Both the position numbers and the translations under genes were made by a program. 64,000 nt of DNA, from assembly GCF_022605725.1 (NCBI RefSeq), contig NC_065549.1:29465690-29529689 (forward strand). Direction: 5' to 3'. This document shows, piece by piece, positions 46,419-56,249 of the stretch (position 1 is its first letter; the number at the start of each line of letters is the position of its first letter). This DNA comes from Anthonomus grandis grandis. Taxonomy: Eukaryota > Arthropoda > Insecta > Coleoptera > Curculionidae. Below the pieces are notes generated by a model, which was given only the letters and a program-made list of their open reading frames with translations, was not told the origin of the DNA and made no database searches.

Positions 46419-47699
46419 AGAAATCGGAATTATTACGGAAATTATGCAGAAAAAAAACAAAAATAAAAATAAATTCTTTACACCCTGTAACTTGAAAGCC
46501 AAGCATTTTAGACAACATATGTATAAGAACTAGAAATACTTACAAAATAATCCTATAAATATCGGACACTTATTTAACATCCTGTATAAAACAAGGTATT
46601 ACTTAGCTCCTTTTCCCATTTAAGATTTTAGAGATTGCTTTCAACACGTCCAGGGGATTAATATATCTTGACTGATATTAAGGGCCAAAGATTTCCTCCA
46701 TACAAATAAAATATTAGTTCTGTAAAAATATTCACAGCAGAATGAGTTTCAATCTGATTACAGGCTTATAAATGGGTAACCATTTTGAAGTTATATTGAA
46801 ATATTTCATATTCCAAAATATTCAGATTTATAGGAAAATTATATAGGTTATTTTTTAATATTGCGACAAATTCAGGACCGTGTTTCTTGTAAAAAATGTT
46901 TATATACGAACATTCGTTTTACATTTTGAACCACATGGTAGTTGTTGTTAGAAAAAAACATTTTTATTAATATCGTTTTTTTTTATTCACTCAGAGCTCT
47001 TAAATCATAATGCATTATTAAAAAAAAATCAGCAATTTCTTTAAATAAAAAAAAATTAAATTTTAACAATAAGGCTAGCAAAAAATAATTTTTATTTTTT
47101 ATTGTGAAAATCCCTGCGTGGGAGTTGGCTTTCTAGACAAAAGCCCTATGCTAGTACAACATAGGGAGATTTATTGTAGCACCTCCGAAATGTATTTAAG
47201 CTCTTTATCTGTTTGATTAGACTCTAGATTAGGCGTAACTTTTACTCTTGCATAGATCTGCTTGATTCTCGATTATGGTTTGCCGAACTCTCCAACCTAA
47301 GCCTGCATGATATTTCCCAGTGACACCTATCATAAATATTCAGAAGTTTATTTCTTCTCTTAATTGCAAGATTGTTGTCTCTAATTTCTTGTTTTAAACA
47401 AATAATAATGGTGTGGGCCTAAGTAAGATTCACAATTGTTGCATAATTGTAATGGTATTTGAGAAGTTATTTTTATTTAGACTCATTAAAATGTAGCTTT
47501 ATTTATTGTGGTACATACAGAAATTTAGTTTTCTAGGTACCTAATAACACAAATCTTGAGAATTATTATAAAATTAGAGTACATTGTAAATTTATTGTAA
47601 ATATTTTACATTCTGTAATATATTGAGTATTGAGTATTTCCTTCCGGTTGTGGCGCAAAAGGTCTCTTGTAAATTTTGGCATGTAGGTTATACTGAAGC
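46419..47699. other. AT-rich DNA without gene
   Basis: The word ACATCCTGTATA near 46580 resembles a worn mariner end. 47110-47330 is less AT-rich, with no assignment. Confidence 0.45.
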
Positions 47700-48240
47700 T
47701 CTCTGCCTGATTTATACTGGTGTTTAAAGTGACCAGCTGTAGTATTGTCGCATGCCTCAGTTTTGTATCTTCATGTCCATAATGGTCTTTCTATTGTGAC
47801 TCTTTCCCTATTACTGTCTTTTCTTTAGATTGAACTAATTCTCCTTCGCATAAATGTATTGAAAAGTAGAGATATTATTAAATGCTCTTTCTATGTCTAT
47901 AGGAATGTCAGTGATATTTCTTGTCATCGAGCGGCTTTAAACTAGTTTATTTAAGTCATTTAGGGCCGTTTCTGCAGGATTTCCTGCGCCTGATAAGCAT
48001 ATTGGCACTCAGTGGGTGGGTATTGTGGTAGGACTTATATACCTCATCAGTGATTCTTTAAAGATTTTTTTTAAATATGATTTTAAGCTAATAAGTCTGT
48101 ATTTTTGCCTCTTTTGGTAATTTACTACTACAGACATTTTCCACTATGTAGTAGGAATCCCTGAAAATGCTTTACAAATTTTGTATAGATAAGCATGAGA
48201 GTCTGGTGCTTTGAATGGTTAAAAATCATTCGGCGCTAAT
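47700..48240 (-). pseudogene. R1/I-like LINE reverse transcriptase remnant
   Basis: Read from 48240: FNHSKAPDSHAYLYKICKAF (the 'F.P.KAPGPDGI.P.LLQ' block), then NYQKRQKYRLISLKSYLKKI ('RPISL.S...K..E'), MRYISPTTIPTH, QYAYQA and PAETALNDLNKLV ('QHAYQAGRSTETAL'), and DIPIDIERAFNNIS, motif A (usually LDIEGAFDNxS). These are the R1/I/LOA-type versions of the blocks. Frameshifts lie between, and the text after motif A is barely legible (ATRGMPQ-like). It may belong to the same family as the 1-800 and 54.6-57.8 kb pieces. Confidence 0.7.
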
Positions 48241-48849
48241 TGGGTAGTGTCCACCAAATTTTTTTGATAGACTCTTTTTGGCAAATATTATATGTGCTCT
48301 ATACACAATGAGAAAGTTCTGTGATTTTCTCTGTATTACGAATCCCTTTACTATATTCTGTTAGTTTAGATTTCTTTATATATATTGTCTTGGTTTTGCT
48401 TGGCTTTATTAAGTTGGTTGGTTTGTATTAGTCCTACTGATTGTTTCATCAGATATGCTATGAAATAATAAAAAAAAATAAAATAAATTTTCTATAATAG
48501 GATAAACCAGGGACCTACTGGTTTCTTTTGCAAAAATATTCAGTTCAAAGCCTGCATGAAAGCTAATGGGGAATATATAAATTTAAATCATATATTGGAA
48601 AATGGCTTTGGACTGGAAAACTGCATATCAATTTTCGATAAAATATCTACAAGGATATCAACGTAATGTATGGTAATTGAAAAAAAAAAGTTTTTTTCTT
48701 ACAACTTCACTATCATGTACACTTAGGACTTTATTTACTTTCGATATATATTCATTTGTAGGAGTTCTTTCTGAATTTTGTTTTAACATTTAAAAAAGAC
48801 CCTATATAAGAATATTTAGGAGAGATTTGCCTTAGGCAAAAGAGGTACT
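48241..48849. other. Spacer between two LINE remnants
   Basis: No clear block. It could include eroded sequence of the 48.85-49.35 kb element. Confidence 0.4.
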
Positions 48850-49345
48850 TTATATCGCTTCAAATTACGAATTACTTAATCCAATTTAATTGTCCGTTGA
48901 CTGTATGCTATTAAACTAAGTGCATTTAATTTGGAAAATGATACAAATTGCTTAAGGTAACACTACCTGAGATTGTATTTGAACTATAACTGTATTCTAA
49001 ACCATTAAAATCTCCTAATATTAAAATTATCTTATTAAGTAAGTTTTGTTCATAGCATTAAGAGAATCTTCTAATCATAATTATATTATTATTAGGACCA
49101 AGATATAAAATAGATATAAAAACTCTCTCATTAACTTGGTAGCATTAAAAACCATTCGATTTATTACTCTACATTTTACAAATATTAAAATAATTACAAA
49201 ATCTACGATTATTAAGGTATTCTTGAGCTTAGACTTTTATCCCTTACAACAATAAGATGAAAATCATGTAAGTATTCATTCAAGATGATTTGTGGTCAGC
49301 TTCTTTAGTTTTAAGACCTTTGAGGTTGTGGTAATAAATCATTTA
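48850..49345 (-). pseudogene. LINE APE-endonuclease remnant
   Basis: From 49345 down: IYYHNLKGLKTKEADHKSS, the N-terminal endonuclease block ('YYQNVRGLRTK') of Jockey/CR1-type LINEs. Further on at about 49060-49000 comes IILILGDFNGLEYSYSSNTI with the GDFN motif, then VTLSNLYHF and NTVNGQLNWI ('..NSxGxILDLV'). The catalytic Glu block between them is not legible. The direction is the same as the 47.7-48.2 kb reverse transcriptase but the clade wording differs, so they are probably two insertions. Confidence 0.6.
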
Positions 49346-49576
49346 AATTTTTGTTGGTCTCGGTGGGATATCCAAGATTCAATATTTGGGTAAGCATCAT
49401 TTGGAGAACTGGTAATATCTACTGATTCAGAATCAGAACAACTTCCACAAATTTTGATAAATGATAAATTACATTTTTTTATTTATTAAGGCTATAATTT
49501 CTTTATTGTTTACATAGATAGCTAAAATAATAAATGATGATGAAATTATACGAAATTATATAGACAACATGATCTT

Positions 49577-49660
49577 TTAATACTTTATTGATACTCCTTC
49601 ACTATCAATAACCGCTTGAAGGCCTTTTGGCATCCATTCAACTATTTTATTTGTGCAATT
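49577..49660 (-). pseudogene. Tc1-like transposase C-terminus
   Basis: NKIVEWMPKGLQAVIDSEGV...SIKY followed by TAA matches the usual Tc1/Tc3-type ending (I.SMP.R...VI...G..TKY). It lies just left of the long-TIR mariner; the piece at 52336-52545 on its other side reads in the same direction and may be the upstream part of the same gene. Confidence 0.6.
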
Positions 49661-49727
49661 TTTATTGTTTTAATACTTTATTATTTTTACTTATAGATTA
49701 ATTCTTATTGCTTATTTAATTTTTGTA

Positions 49728-50468
49728 CAGGGTGGCCAGATAAGAATTTAAAGTGCTGTATTTTGGAAACTATTCGTCGTAGAGACTTGCGGTAAAAAAT
49801 TTTATGACTAAAGTGGCCAAAAGAATACCGTGGAAAATATTTTTAGATTTCCAAGATGGTCGCCAGGGGGCGTAACCGCCATATTAAACTTTTTAAGTGA
49901 TTTTTCACTAAAATCTACTCAGTAAATGTTACGAAAAAATATATGCTTTTTGAAGCCCAGCTTTACTTGAGTAATTTTTGTTAAACACTTTGTGACGTAT
50001 CTATTAAAATAAAGTGGTTGGGGGTAATTCAATGTTTTTTTAAATAAACAGCTGTAACTCCTAAACGACTGAACGGATTTTAACAAACTTGGTCTCGTTG
50101 GAAAAAACATTTATTGTTCCATCAAATCCGTCTTATCTATGATATGTCTAGTTCTTAGTAATACCGCTAGAGCGCGTTTTTTGATCTAATAAGAGAAAAT
50201 TGCAAAATTCTCTAAAAAATTAAGTGTAATAATATGACTTTTTTTTCATAAAAATGTAGTGAAACGATAGCTAAATAGGCCAGTGAAAACCGTATCTCGA
50301 TATCTTATTCATAGCCTGAAATATCGAAGAAAGAATATTTAGTTATCATATAATTTTAATAAGACGATATTACACCGATATTTATTGTTATTTATTTGTC
50401 TTTTTTCAAGGTTCAATCATAAAATGTCTTAATTTAATAATTTTTAAATAATTAAAATATTCTTTGTT
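49728..50468 (+). repeat. Left long inverted repeat
   Basis: Pairs with 51579-52322. Both arms carry landmarks such as TTCCAAGATGGTCGCCAG, CAGCTGTAACTCCTAAACGA and TAGCTAAATAGGCCAGTG (given for this strand). Confidence 0.92.
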
Positions 50469-50529
50469 CAAAAAGTTAAAAAAAACGCGTATGGGCATAA
50501 TAACAAAAATTACCGATTTTGAAATAAAA

Positions 50530-51381
50530 CTAATGCCTCCTTAAATGCTCGAACCGTCTTCCATCAAACTTAATGTATTGTTGGAGCCGCTTATGCGTGG
50601 ACATTACAGCAGCTTCAATTTCTGCTCTTGACAGGCTGTAAATGGCTTCTTGTATTCGTATTTTCATGTCGTCTCTAGTTGTTGGTTGAATTTGGTAAAC
50701 AATATCTTTCAACCGACCCCACAGGTAGAAGTCCAAACAGGTGAGGTCTGGGGATCGGGGTGGCCAAGGAAATAGACTTCCTCGCCCAATCCACCTCTGT
50801 TGAAATCTTAAATCTACATGTTCTCGCACATTTCTTGAGAAATGTGCTGGGCAACCGTCTAGTTGCAAAAACATATTTCGTCGTAATTGCAGGGGTATAT
50901 CTTCTAATAAAAGAGGCAATCGGTTCACCAGAAAATCAAGAAATACGGCACCATTTAGTGGTTGATCAAAGAAATAGGGACCTATAATAGTTTGGCCCAG
51001 AATGCCACACCACACATTGAGAGTCCAATGGCCTTGATGTTGGACCTCCCGCAACCAGTGAGGATTGTTGTCACACCAATAATGCATATTATGCAAATTA
51101 ATGTTTCCTTCACTCCTAAAAGTGGCCTCGTCTGTCCAAAGAATTTCGGATAAAAATTCTCTATTTTCCCGAATACTGCCCAACATCCAATGACAATAAT
51201 CTAACCATCGGTCAAAGTCTCCATGATTCAAGGCTTGATGAAAAAACCATATGATACGCAAATTTCGCACTAAACGCGAAAAAATTCTCGCATCGCGTAA
51301 ACGCCGATTTGGATACCGAGCTCTGTATACCCTTTGAGCCAATGCCGCATTTTGAAGACATTTAAAATATACCGCAATCAT
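50530..51381 (-). CDS. DD41D mariner transposase, open frame, second HTH missing
   Basis: The longest undamaged transposase frame of the window: 283 codons from Met at 51381. The frame is open 16 codons further up (to 51429), and that stretch (IKIPFTNDEAVDM) looks coding, but it has no ATG, so the original start is probably lost. QNAALAQRVYRARYPNRR and FSRLVRNLR form the first DNA-binding helix region. The text then jumps to QALNHGDFDRWLDYCHWML. Compared with the 24.5-kb copy the first catalytic Asp comes about 60-65 residues too early (residue 84 here), so the second helix-turn-helix seems deleted in frame. The catalytic blocks LWTDEATF, LQLDGCPAHF and SPDLTCLDFYLWG are all intact, with 41 residues between the second and third Asp. 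The C-terminus LQQYIKFDGRRFEHLRRH suits the family. Confidence 0.88.
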   Translation of the reverse strand: MIAVYFKCLQNAALAQRVYRARYPNRRLRDARIFSRLVRNLRIIWFFHQALNHGDFDRWLDYCHWMLGSIRENREFLSEILWTDEATFRSEGNINLHNMHYWCDNNPHWLREVQHQGHWTLNVWCGILGQTIIGPYFFDQPLNGAVFLDFLVNRLPLLLEDIPLQLRRNMFLQLDGCPAHFSRNVREHVDLRFQQRWIGRGSLFPWPPRSPDLTCLDFYLWGRLKDIVYQIQPTTRDDMKIRIQEAIYSLSRAEIEAAVMSTHKRLQQYIKFDGRRFEHLRRH

Positions 51382-51578
51382 ATCGACAGCTTCATCATTT
51401 GTAAAAGGTATTTTAATAGTTTTAACGCTTTACTTATGTGTGCAACGAACACAGATTGCACTGCCAAATTTTAATATTTATTGACAAGTTAATTTTAGGC
51501 ATTAATTTTTTTTCCTCTATGGCCTACTCTTCAATATTCTGCCTACCTTGCACTTGCATTTTATACGCATTGATTATT

Positions 51579-52322
51579 AACAAAGAATATTTTATTTATT
51601 TAAAAATTATTAAATTAAGACATTTTATCATTGAACCTTGAAAAAAGACAAATAAATAACAATAAATATCGGTGTAATATCGTCTTATTAAAATTATATG
51701 ATAACTAAATATTCTTTCTTCGATATTTCAGGCTACGAATAAGATATCGAGACACGGTTTTCACTGGCCTATTTAGCTATCATTTCACTAATTTTTTATG
51801 AAAAAAAAGTCATATTATTGCATTTAAGTTTTTAGAGAATTTTGCAATTTTCTGTTAATAGATCAAAAAACGCGCTCTAGCGGCATTACTAAGAACTAGA
51901 CATATCACAGATAAGACGGATTTGATGAAGCAATAAATGTTTTTTCCAACGAGACCAAGTTTGTTAAAAATCCGTTCAGTCGTTTAGGAGTTACAGCTGT
52001 TTATTTAAAAAAACATTGAATTATCCTCCACCACTTTATTTTAATAGATACGTCACAAAGTATTAAACAAAAATTACTCGAGTAGAGCTCAGCTTTAAAA
52101 AGCATATATTTTTTTGTAACATTTACTGGGTAGATTTCAGTGAAAAATCATTTAAAAGGTTTAAGATGGCGGTTACGCCCTCTGGCGACCATCTTGGAAA
52201 TCTAAAAATATTTTCCACGGTATTCTTTTGGCAACTTTAGTTATAAAATTTTTTACCGCAAGTCTCGCAACAACGAATAGTTTCCAAAATACAGCACTTT
52301 GCATTCTAATCTGGCCACCCTG
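51579..52322 (-). repeat. Right long inverted repeat
   Basis: Inverse complement of 49728-50468 with scattered substitutions and small indels. Confidence 0.92.
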
Positions 52323-52335
52323 TACACTCTATTTT

Positions 52336-52545
52336 TTAAACGCATCCAAAGATTTTTGATAACTTATCATTATCGTGGTAGAAGTAGAAAATGTTATTAA
52401 TTCTTAAGTTTTCACTAGCCCTTGCGTGCTGTCTTAAAAAAAGGAAATACATATACTGGTTCATACTACCTTCAATAAAATCGATACTATCACCCCGGCA
52501 GATGACATAGCAAAGTATCCCCAATACATCTATCCCCCTTGACAT
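52336..52545 (-). pseudogene. Tc1-like transposase fragment
   Basis: Reads DVLGILCYVICRGDSIDFIE, GSMNQYMYFLFLRQHARASE, NLRINNIFYFYHDND: the Tc1 stretch 'WG..S..G.G.L.FIDGIMN...Y..IL...L..SAE.L.I...F.FQQDNDPKH' ending with the second catalytic Asp. The reading breaks at the right end of the long-TIR mariner. A Tc1 C-terminus in the same orientation lies on the other side at 49577-49660; the segment with the third catalytic residue is missing. Confidence 0.72.
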
Positions 52546-53074
52546 TTCTAACGCTGACCACGCTTGACAATAGTTTCTTTAGCTCTTTATTTGGCTTTCC
52601 TTAGACATCATATTCAAATAAGTTAATTTTTTAGGCATCTAGGAATAACAATTTCCAGAATTCTATATTCTTAAGATTCATATATAACAATGTCGTCTAT
52701 AAGAGTATGCTTGTGTTGTGTTAGTGGTCCTGGAAAATATCTTAGTTTTTCAAAAACGAAGTAAATAAAACATTAGTTAATAGTAACGACAAGTATAAGA
52801 GTTAATCAAACAAGTATAAGAGTTATATAATGTACTTATGATGTACTAGCCATTTTAGTAATAGCAAAAGATTTAAAAACATTATCAGTTTGATTCCCGT
52901 CAAATATCTATTAAATTCAGAGCCGAAAAATCCTTTTCGATTTTTTATTTTAATGCTACCAAACTATATAATTGATCTATCAATTAAAAGATTTATTGCT
53001 TACGTTTAGCAAAGAGAAATTTATTTAATATAGAGTATAAGAAAACTTAAACATGCTTTTCTCCAATAATTATA
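52546..53074. other. AT-rich DNA without gene
   Basis: No motif recognised beyond the Tc1 fragment. Confidence 0.45.
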
Positions 53075-53280
53075 ATGAGTGAGGTTTTTTCAAATCATGA
53101 ATTATCTGTAAAACTATTGGAGACCATAAAAACTACTGCAGAAGAAACCAGAACAACCATTGCTAATAATTCAAAGGGATATATACAACAAAAAATAAAA
53201 ATATACAGCAACTATTAGAACAAAATACGAAAAGGCTTAAGATTCTGGAGGAAAGATGTGTTAAACAAATTTTGAATTAG
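53075..53280 (+). pseudogene. Possible LINE ORF1 N-terminus (coiled-coil)
   Basis: From ATG at 53075: MSEVFSNHELSVKLLETIKT, TAEETRTTIANNSKG, then in another frame NIQQLLEQNTKRLKILEERC. The Leu/Glu/Lys-rich heptads suggest a coiled coil, as in ORF1 of Jockey-type LINEs, and a LINE endonuclease piece lies downstream on the same strand at 54.0 kb. No zinc knuckle is seen. The assignment is weak. Confidence 0.3.
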
Positions 53281-53596
53281 AGAAAAAAATTAGTAAAAAT
53301 AACATTTTTATATTTAGGTACATTTATGATATACAGAAAGTTCATGTACACCATAAAAGTAGAATTAATTTTCTTTATGAAAAATAATATAAAATTCTTA
53401 AAATTGCCTTTTTATTTAAAATACCAAACAATTTTATCACTAACCAAAATTCTTTATTTAACTCTCGACACGTATCTCGCTAACGATGTTTGTATCTTCG
53501 GAAAGATGAAAACTAAACTAAAACTCTAAGTGGTCTTATGTACTAAAGATGTAACCAATAAAGCGAAAAATGCAATGAAGCATGGCCGAATAAATC
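53281..53596. other. AT-rich spacer
   Basis: Possible continuation of the ORF1-like stretch (NNIFIF-like reading at 53300), too eroded to assign. Confidence 0.35.
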
Positions 53597-53833
53597 TTAA
53601 ATAATAATTAAACTATATACTTGACTATAAGGGATTGGACCTTTATCCCTGTTAAGAATAGTCTTTTTATTTTTGAATACTGCTAAACTTTCATATGCAT
53701 CTAATTTTCTATTGTTATTAACTGGTTTAAGTAATTTTAAGTTGTCTATCCATAAAAAGTGACCAGTATTTAAAACATGTTTAGCCAAACTTGACTTTTC
53801 AACTTCATATTTCAAAATGTTTAAATTTGACAT
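53597..53833 (-). pseudogene. Penelope-like GIY-YIG domain C-terminal fragment
   Basis: Reads EKSSLAKHVLNTGHFLWIDN, LKLLKPVNNNRKLDAYESLA, VFKNKKTILNRDKGPI, YSQVYSLI. The 'SxLAxHxxxxGHxFxWxxxKIL', 'KLxxxExxxI' and 'N.D.G....S.LY.L' words mark the second half of the GIY-YIG nuclease domain of Penelope-like elements. The VYVGQ strand upstream is absent. A degenerate hammerhead-like motif lies 0.5 kb away on the same strand (54315-54356). Confidence 0.7.
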
Positions 53834-54019
53834 TAATAATTAATCTTCCTCTTTGCCTTATGTACTTCTTAGAAGAATCGTTTCAATTGGTCTCATAGAT
53901 CCCGGACTTTTTATTGGTCTTTATTTTAGCTTTTGGGTTTCCTAAAATTCGGAGTTCTGAAAAGAATCTGAAATGTTGTAAACTAAATAATTAGAGAAGC
54001 TACAGAGATTAGTTGGTAT

Positions 54020-54255
54020 TCATTCGATGTTATCATCACATTTAATATTGAACAGATAAATGATAGAAAAGTAGTGAATGTTGACGGTGTCTCAGACCAT
54101 AGTTACTCGTAAGCTTAGTTAAATAAAGCGTAATGGAATAGCACATTATAACATGTTGATGGTATAGTCGAATTTCTAATTAATAATAATCACTTAGTCT
54201 TTAATAAGCATGCTCCTTTAAAGATAATCCGCTTGCTACAAAGACTTTTTCAACG
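54020..54255 (+). pseudogene. LINE endonuclease C-terminal remnant
   Basis: Reads FDVIITFNIEQINDRKVVNV, DGVSDHSYS, where VSDH is the catalytic SDH of APE-type LINE endonucleases, then LINNNHLVFNKHAPLKIIR, the following 'LFDxHAPxK' linker. Stops separate the blocks. It may belong with the ORF1-like piece at 53.1 kb. Confidence 0.62.
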
Positions 54256-54314
54256 TGTCGAACAGATATATCCAAGATTAAGCTTAGGGAATAGCTATTA
54301 CGATTAATTATTAC

Positions 54315-54356
54315 TTGGTTACACGTGTTTAGCCCCTAAGAGCATCATCAGATCTG
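54315..54356 (-). ncRNA. Degenerate hammerhead-like motif
   Basis: On minus: CTGATGA, GCTC-TTAG-GGGC hairpin, TAAA (expected GAAA), CACGTG, GTA, ACC. It has the same layout as the 17.6-kb motif, but one core base is changed and stem I is poor. Probably a dead copy from a Penelope-like tail. Confidence 0.45.
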
Positions 54357-54417
54357 ATTAATAGACTCTATATGTACATTTTTAAAGATAACAAATTTAA
54401 GACGTGCACACTACATA

Positions 54418-54543
54418 CAGGGTGTTCATTTAAAAACTTCCCACCACGGATTTATCGAAAACCACTGTTAAAAAAAAACGCCGAAATACGTCAAAATGGT
54501 TTTCGATAAATCCGTGATGGGAACTTTTCAAATGAACACCCTG
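54418..54543. repeat. Palindromic mariner-type MITE
   Basis: A 126-bp inverted repeat flanked by TA (54416-54417, 54544-54545). The ends are CAGGGTGTTCATTT and AAATGAACACCCTG. Arms of about 47-50 bases share TTTATCGAAAACCA and a CGGATTTATC-type core, with a roughly 30-bp centre. No coding capacity. Confidence 0.88.
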
Positions 54544-54988
54544 TATAGATAGTGTAACCTAATTTAGCTGAAAACGATTGCCTAACTGGTCCGAAGCCTA
54601 TAGAGGGAGAAAGGAACACAAGGGCTGGAGGCAAGGAGGAATCTTACCGTTGTTCGGTATAACCTATGAGAAAACAGGGCTGAGCCCTAGATGGGGCTCT
54701 CCGGAGAGGTAGTAACGTAACAACCAAGGTTTTAGGTACTTTTTTGGGCCGTCGGTTAGTATAGGGGCCCACTCTTGCCCAACCAGCGTAAGGAGTTGCT
54801 ATTTCAATTGGCGAAATATCTCGATGAATGTGATAATGCCAAGTGGCACCTGTGGTAGGTCTCGGCTGTATTCATCAGGGGTATACTGTTGCGGCTGACG
54901 GATTCTCTTGAAAGAAAAAGTCTTAACTCAGATACACGCACTATGTGCAAAGCATGACAACACATCACCACTCAAACTATGACAAATT

Positions 54989-56095
54989 ATGAATTCGCAG
55001 GACAAGCATATATGTGAAAAAAAGCCCACAGATAAGACAGGAGATCCTACCCCCAAATCCCCTAAATCCAGGATATATTTTCCATCTATACAGGACGAGG
55101 AAATAATTATTAAGGTTACCAACTTCGAAGCTAAAGTAAGCCAGCACTCCTTGACCAGAGATAATGCTACGGCAACCAAAAAGTTAAAACAGCTTAAGAA
55201 TAAAAAGAATCAAGAAGAAACCGCAACCGCGGAAAGAGCAGGACAGACAGAGGAAAAAGGAGGAGCATAAAGCCAACCAGGAGGGACGACCTGTTTTGGG
55301 ACCAACTTCAGCTTCGATAAAGCTGCTTCTAGAGAGCAGCTCCCAAGGCAACACCAAAGCCTCGACCAGTAGGAAACACCTGGGGAGTTGGCGGCTACTA
55401 AAGGATCATGGACCAAAGGCAAAAGATGCAAGGCAAGAGGTGAAAAAGCTGAATAAACCAATTATCCTAACCACAGCTTCTGCCGCTATGGAACATATGC
55501 CGCTAGGGAACCACCCACTCAGCACAACCACCTCTAACAAAAAGAGGCATTTTGCCTCGTTTTGTTACAAAGGATACCCCATCTGGCCGCCAGCATAAGA
55601 AGCCTAGGCAACAGGGCAGGTCTATCCCGCAATAAGATGATCAGACAGTTGTATCTTCCCTCCGTTGCCTCCTTCTTAAAAAGAGAGACCCAATCAAGAC
55701 ATCTACGAGGAATAAATGTCTCACCCAGTTCCGGTTCCTACGGCGGGGTAGTCAACAGGACAAATCAGGTCATTTTTAGGTTGGACAGAGAACGTGAAAA
55801 GGTGACCAAAAAGGAAGCGGACAACCTGAGGCTTTATCTCATATCTGAAATAAATAGATCTAAGGCCGAGCACTACTCCCGAAAGTCTGGTCTTACAGAG
55901 ATGGACTGGTTCCTGCTCACAACTGAGGACGAGCCCTTAAAGAGCCTGGCTTCTGAGCTCCAGTCAACCACTGGCCGAGGAGAGTCACACCTTCACCGCG
56001 GTGAGGTCATCCGATGCCCCATTGCCGGTGGAGTTTGTCTTCACTCTAAGCACACCGGAGCGGCTACACTTATAGTATATAACTACTACACTTAG
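54989..56095 (+). pseudogene. LINE ORF1 with probable DUF4780-like domain
   Basis: Starts MNSQDKHICEKKPTDKTGDP and continues with charged, Lys/Glu-rich sequence to a stop at 55268. Frames then change (55296-55598, then 55562-56095). The last open frame contains NRTNQVIFRLDREREKVTKK, EADNLRLYLISEINRSKAEH, SRKSGLTEMDWFLLTTEDEP, LKSLASELQ. The pattern 'NxT......LT.eeA..l...i...i........F..sGl..G.l.l...de....L' is that of the DUF4780-type domain in ORF1 of some insect LINEs. This is recognition by eye and moderately sure. No CCHC knuckles are seen. Confidence 0.55.
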
Positions 56096-56249
56096 AGTAT
56101 ATCAAGGAGATCCTTGACTGAAAAAACAGGGTATTCAGCATTTTCAGCTGGCAACATCGTAGGATGGAGACTGAAAGGTTTAACCTTCACTTTATGGTAA
56201 GAACACGTCAGCCACCGAAACGGAAGTTTTAGTCAAGTAACTGAGCTTT

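Larger units (their letters stand above)
49728..52322. mobile_element. DD41D mariner with very long inverted repeats
   Basis: A 2595-bp element flanked by TA (49726-49727 and 52323-52324). The termini are CAGGGTGGCCAGAT and its inverse ATCTGGCCACCCTG. Inverted repeats run 49728-50468 and 51579-52322, about 741 bp each, with mostly small differences. The unique centre encodes a transposase on minus. Mariner-type repeats are usually tens of bases, so this architecture is unusual. It lies inside remains of a Tc1 element. Confidence 0.92.
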
